DNA from: an uncultured Methylobacter sp.
Lineage (GTDB): Bacteria > Pseudomonadota > Gammaproteobacteria > Methylococcales > Methylomonadaceae
NCBI GenBank assembly: GCA_903831545.1
Contig: CAIKYI010000566.1
Coordinates: 1 to 7,864 of the forward strand
Direction of reading: 5' to 3'
DNA length: 7,864 bases
Made by a program: the position numbers and the translations under genes. Shown here one piece after another: positions 7,523-7,864 of the stretch. How positions within the stretch are numbered: the stretch's first letter is position 1; each line of letters begins with the position of its first letter. The notes beneath the pieces are model-generated. The model worked only from the letters and a program-made list of their open reading frames with translations, was not told the origin of the DNA and did no database searches.

Positions 7523-7864
7523 TTATTGTATTGATATTTTCTTTTTATAAATTCTGGCTTTTTCATCAACAGTAACAAACTTGTCTGCCACTGATGAAAA
7601 CATCAAACTTTCTTTGTCGCCCAAACATAAAAACCCGCCGTACTCCAAACTATCCCAAAACAGCTGTAGTACTTGATTTTGTAAATCCTGGTTAAAATAA
7701 ATCAGAACATTTCTACAAATAATCATCTGCATTTCGCCAAAACTTTTATCGATAACCAAATTATGAAGGCTAAACGTTATTCTCTTTTTAAGTGAGGTAT
7801 CTAATAAAGCCGCGCCATATTTTGCGTGATAATATTTTGACAACGACGATACGCCGCCAGCCTC
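7523..7864 (-). CDS. cheR: CheR-type protein-glutamate methyltransferase, C-terminal part (cut by window edge)
   Basis: The last 113 codons are present and the 5' part lies beyond the right edge; CheR proteins are usually about 270-290 residues, so roughly 40% is visible. Diagnostic features are KYYHAKYGAALLD near the left end of the fragment, then FSLHNLVIDKSFGEM and the highly conserved IICRNVLIYFN (fragment residues 48-58) of the S-adenosylmethionine-binding fold, then LCLGDKESL. CheR transfers methyl groups from S-adenosylmethionine to glutamates on chemoreceptors, normally opposed by CheB. The frame is open to the edge; a start near 7843 would be a TTG codon in the middle of the domain and is not the true start. 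It lies 81 bp upstream of the soluble kinase gene on the same strand, with no terminator between. No receptor gene is in the window, so its substrate may be a kinase of this cluster or a receptor elsewhere. Confidence 0.93.
   Translation of the reverse strand, partial: EAGGVSSLSKYYHAKYGAALLDTSLKKRITFSLHNLVIDKSFGEMQMIICRNVLIYFNQDLQNQVLQLFWDSLEYGGFLCLGDKESLMFSSVADKFVTVDEKARIYKKKISIQ

Noticed and set aside
7841..7843. Start of the CheR-like gene at 7843
   Set aside because: The codon there is TTG inside the conserved methyltransferase domain, and the frame stays open with CheR-like residues (EAGGVSS) to the window edge, so this is a truncated gene and not a short protein.

Overview
All recognisable genes lie on the minus strand, so the window reads from right to left. 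It looks like a chromosomal piece of a gammaproteobacterium with moderate GC content. The protein styles (a YciO-like protein, RpfG-like HD-GYP and multi-receiver hybrid kinases) would suit a methanotroph of the Methylococcales type, but that placement is an impression, not a demonstration.

The main content (424-7864) is one signalling cluster, probably a single operon that begins beyond the right edge. In transcription order it holds: the C-terminal 113 residues of a CheR protein methyltransferase; a soluble hybrid histidine kinase REC-PAS-HisKA-HATPase-REC with a GTG start behind a strong AGGAG; a REC-HD-GYP response regulator whose start overlaps the kinase stop by 20 bp; and a 1215-residue membrane hybrid kinase with a periplasmic helical sensor, HAMP, GAF, a long Glu/Gln-rich coiled coil, HisKA, HATPase and three C-terminal receivers. 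The visible set has two phosphorylatable histidines and six receiver aspartates, all intact, and no recognisable HPt domain. The likely output is breakdown of cyclic di-GMP by the HD-GYP protein. CheR suggests that a partner, perhaps the MCP-like membrane kinase itself, is adapted by glutamate methylation; this is inference.

The left 423 bases are a small patchwork. Just after the last kinase gene lies an 88-bp imperfect inverted-repeat element resembling a MITE (316-403). It abuts a decayed C-terminal fragment of a DUF559 endonuclease-like gene (207-323). A sigma-70-like promoter (142-171) then precedes the first 36 codons of a YciO/YrdC/Sua5-family gene that runs off the left edge. No tRNA, rRNA, CRISPR array or full insertion sequence was seen.
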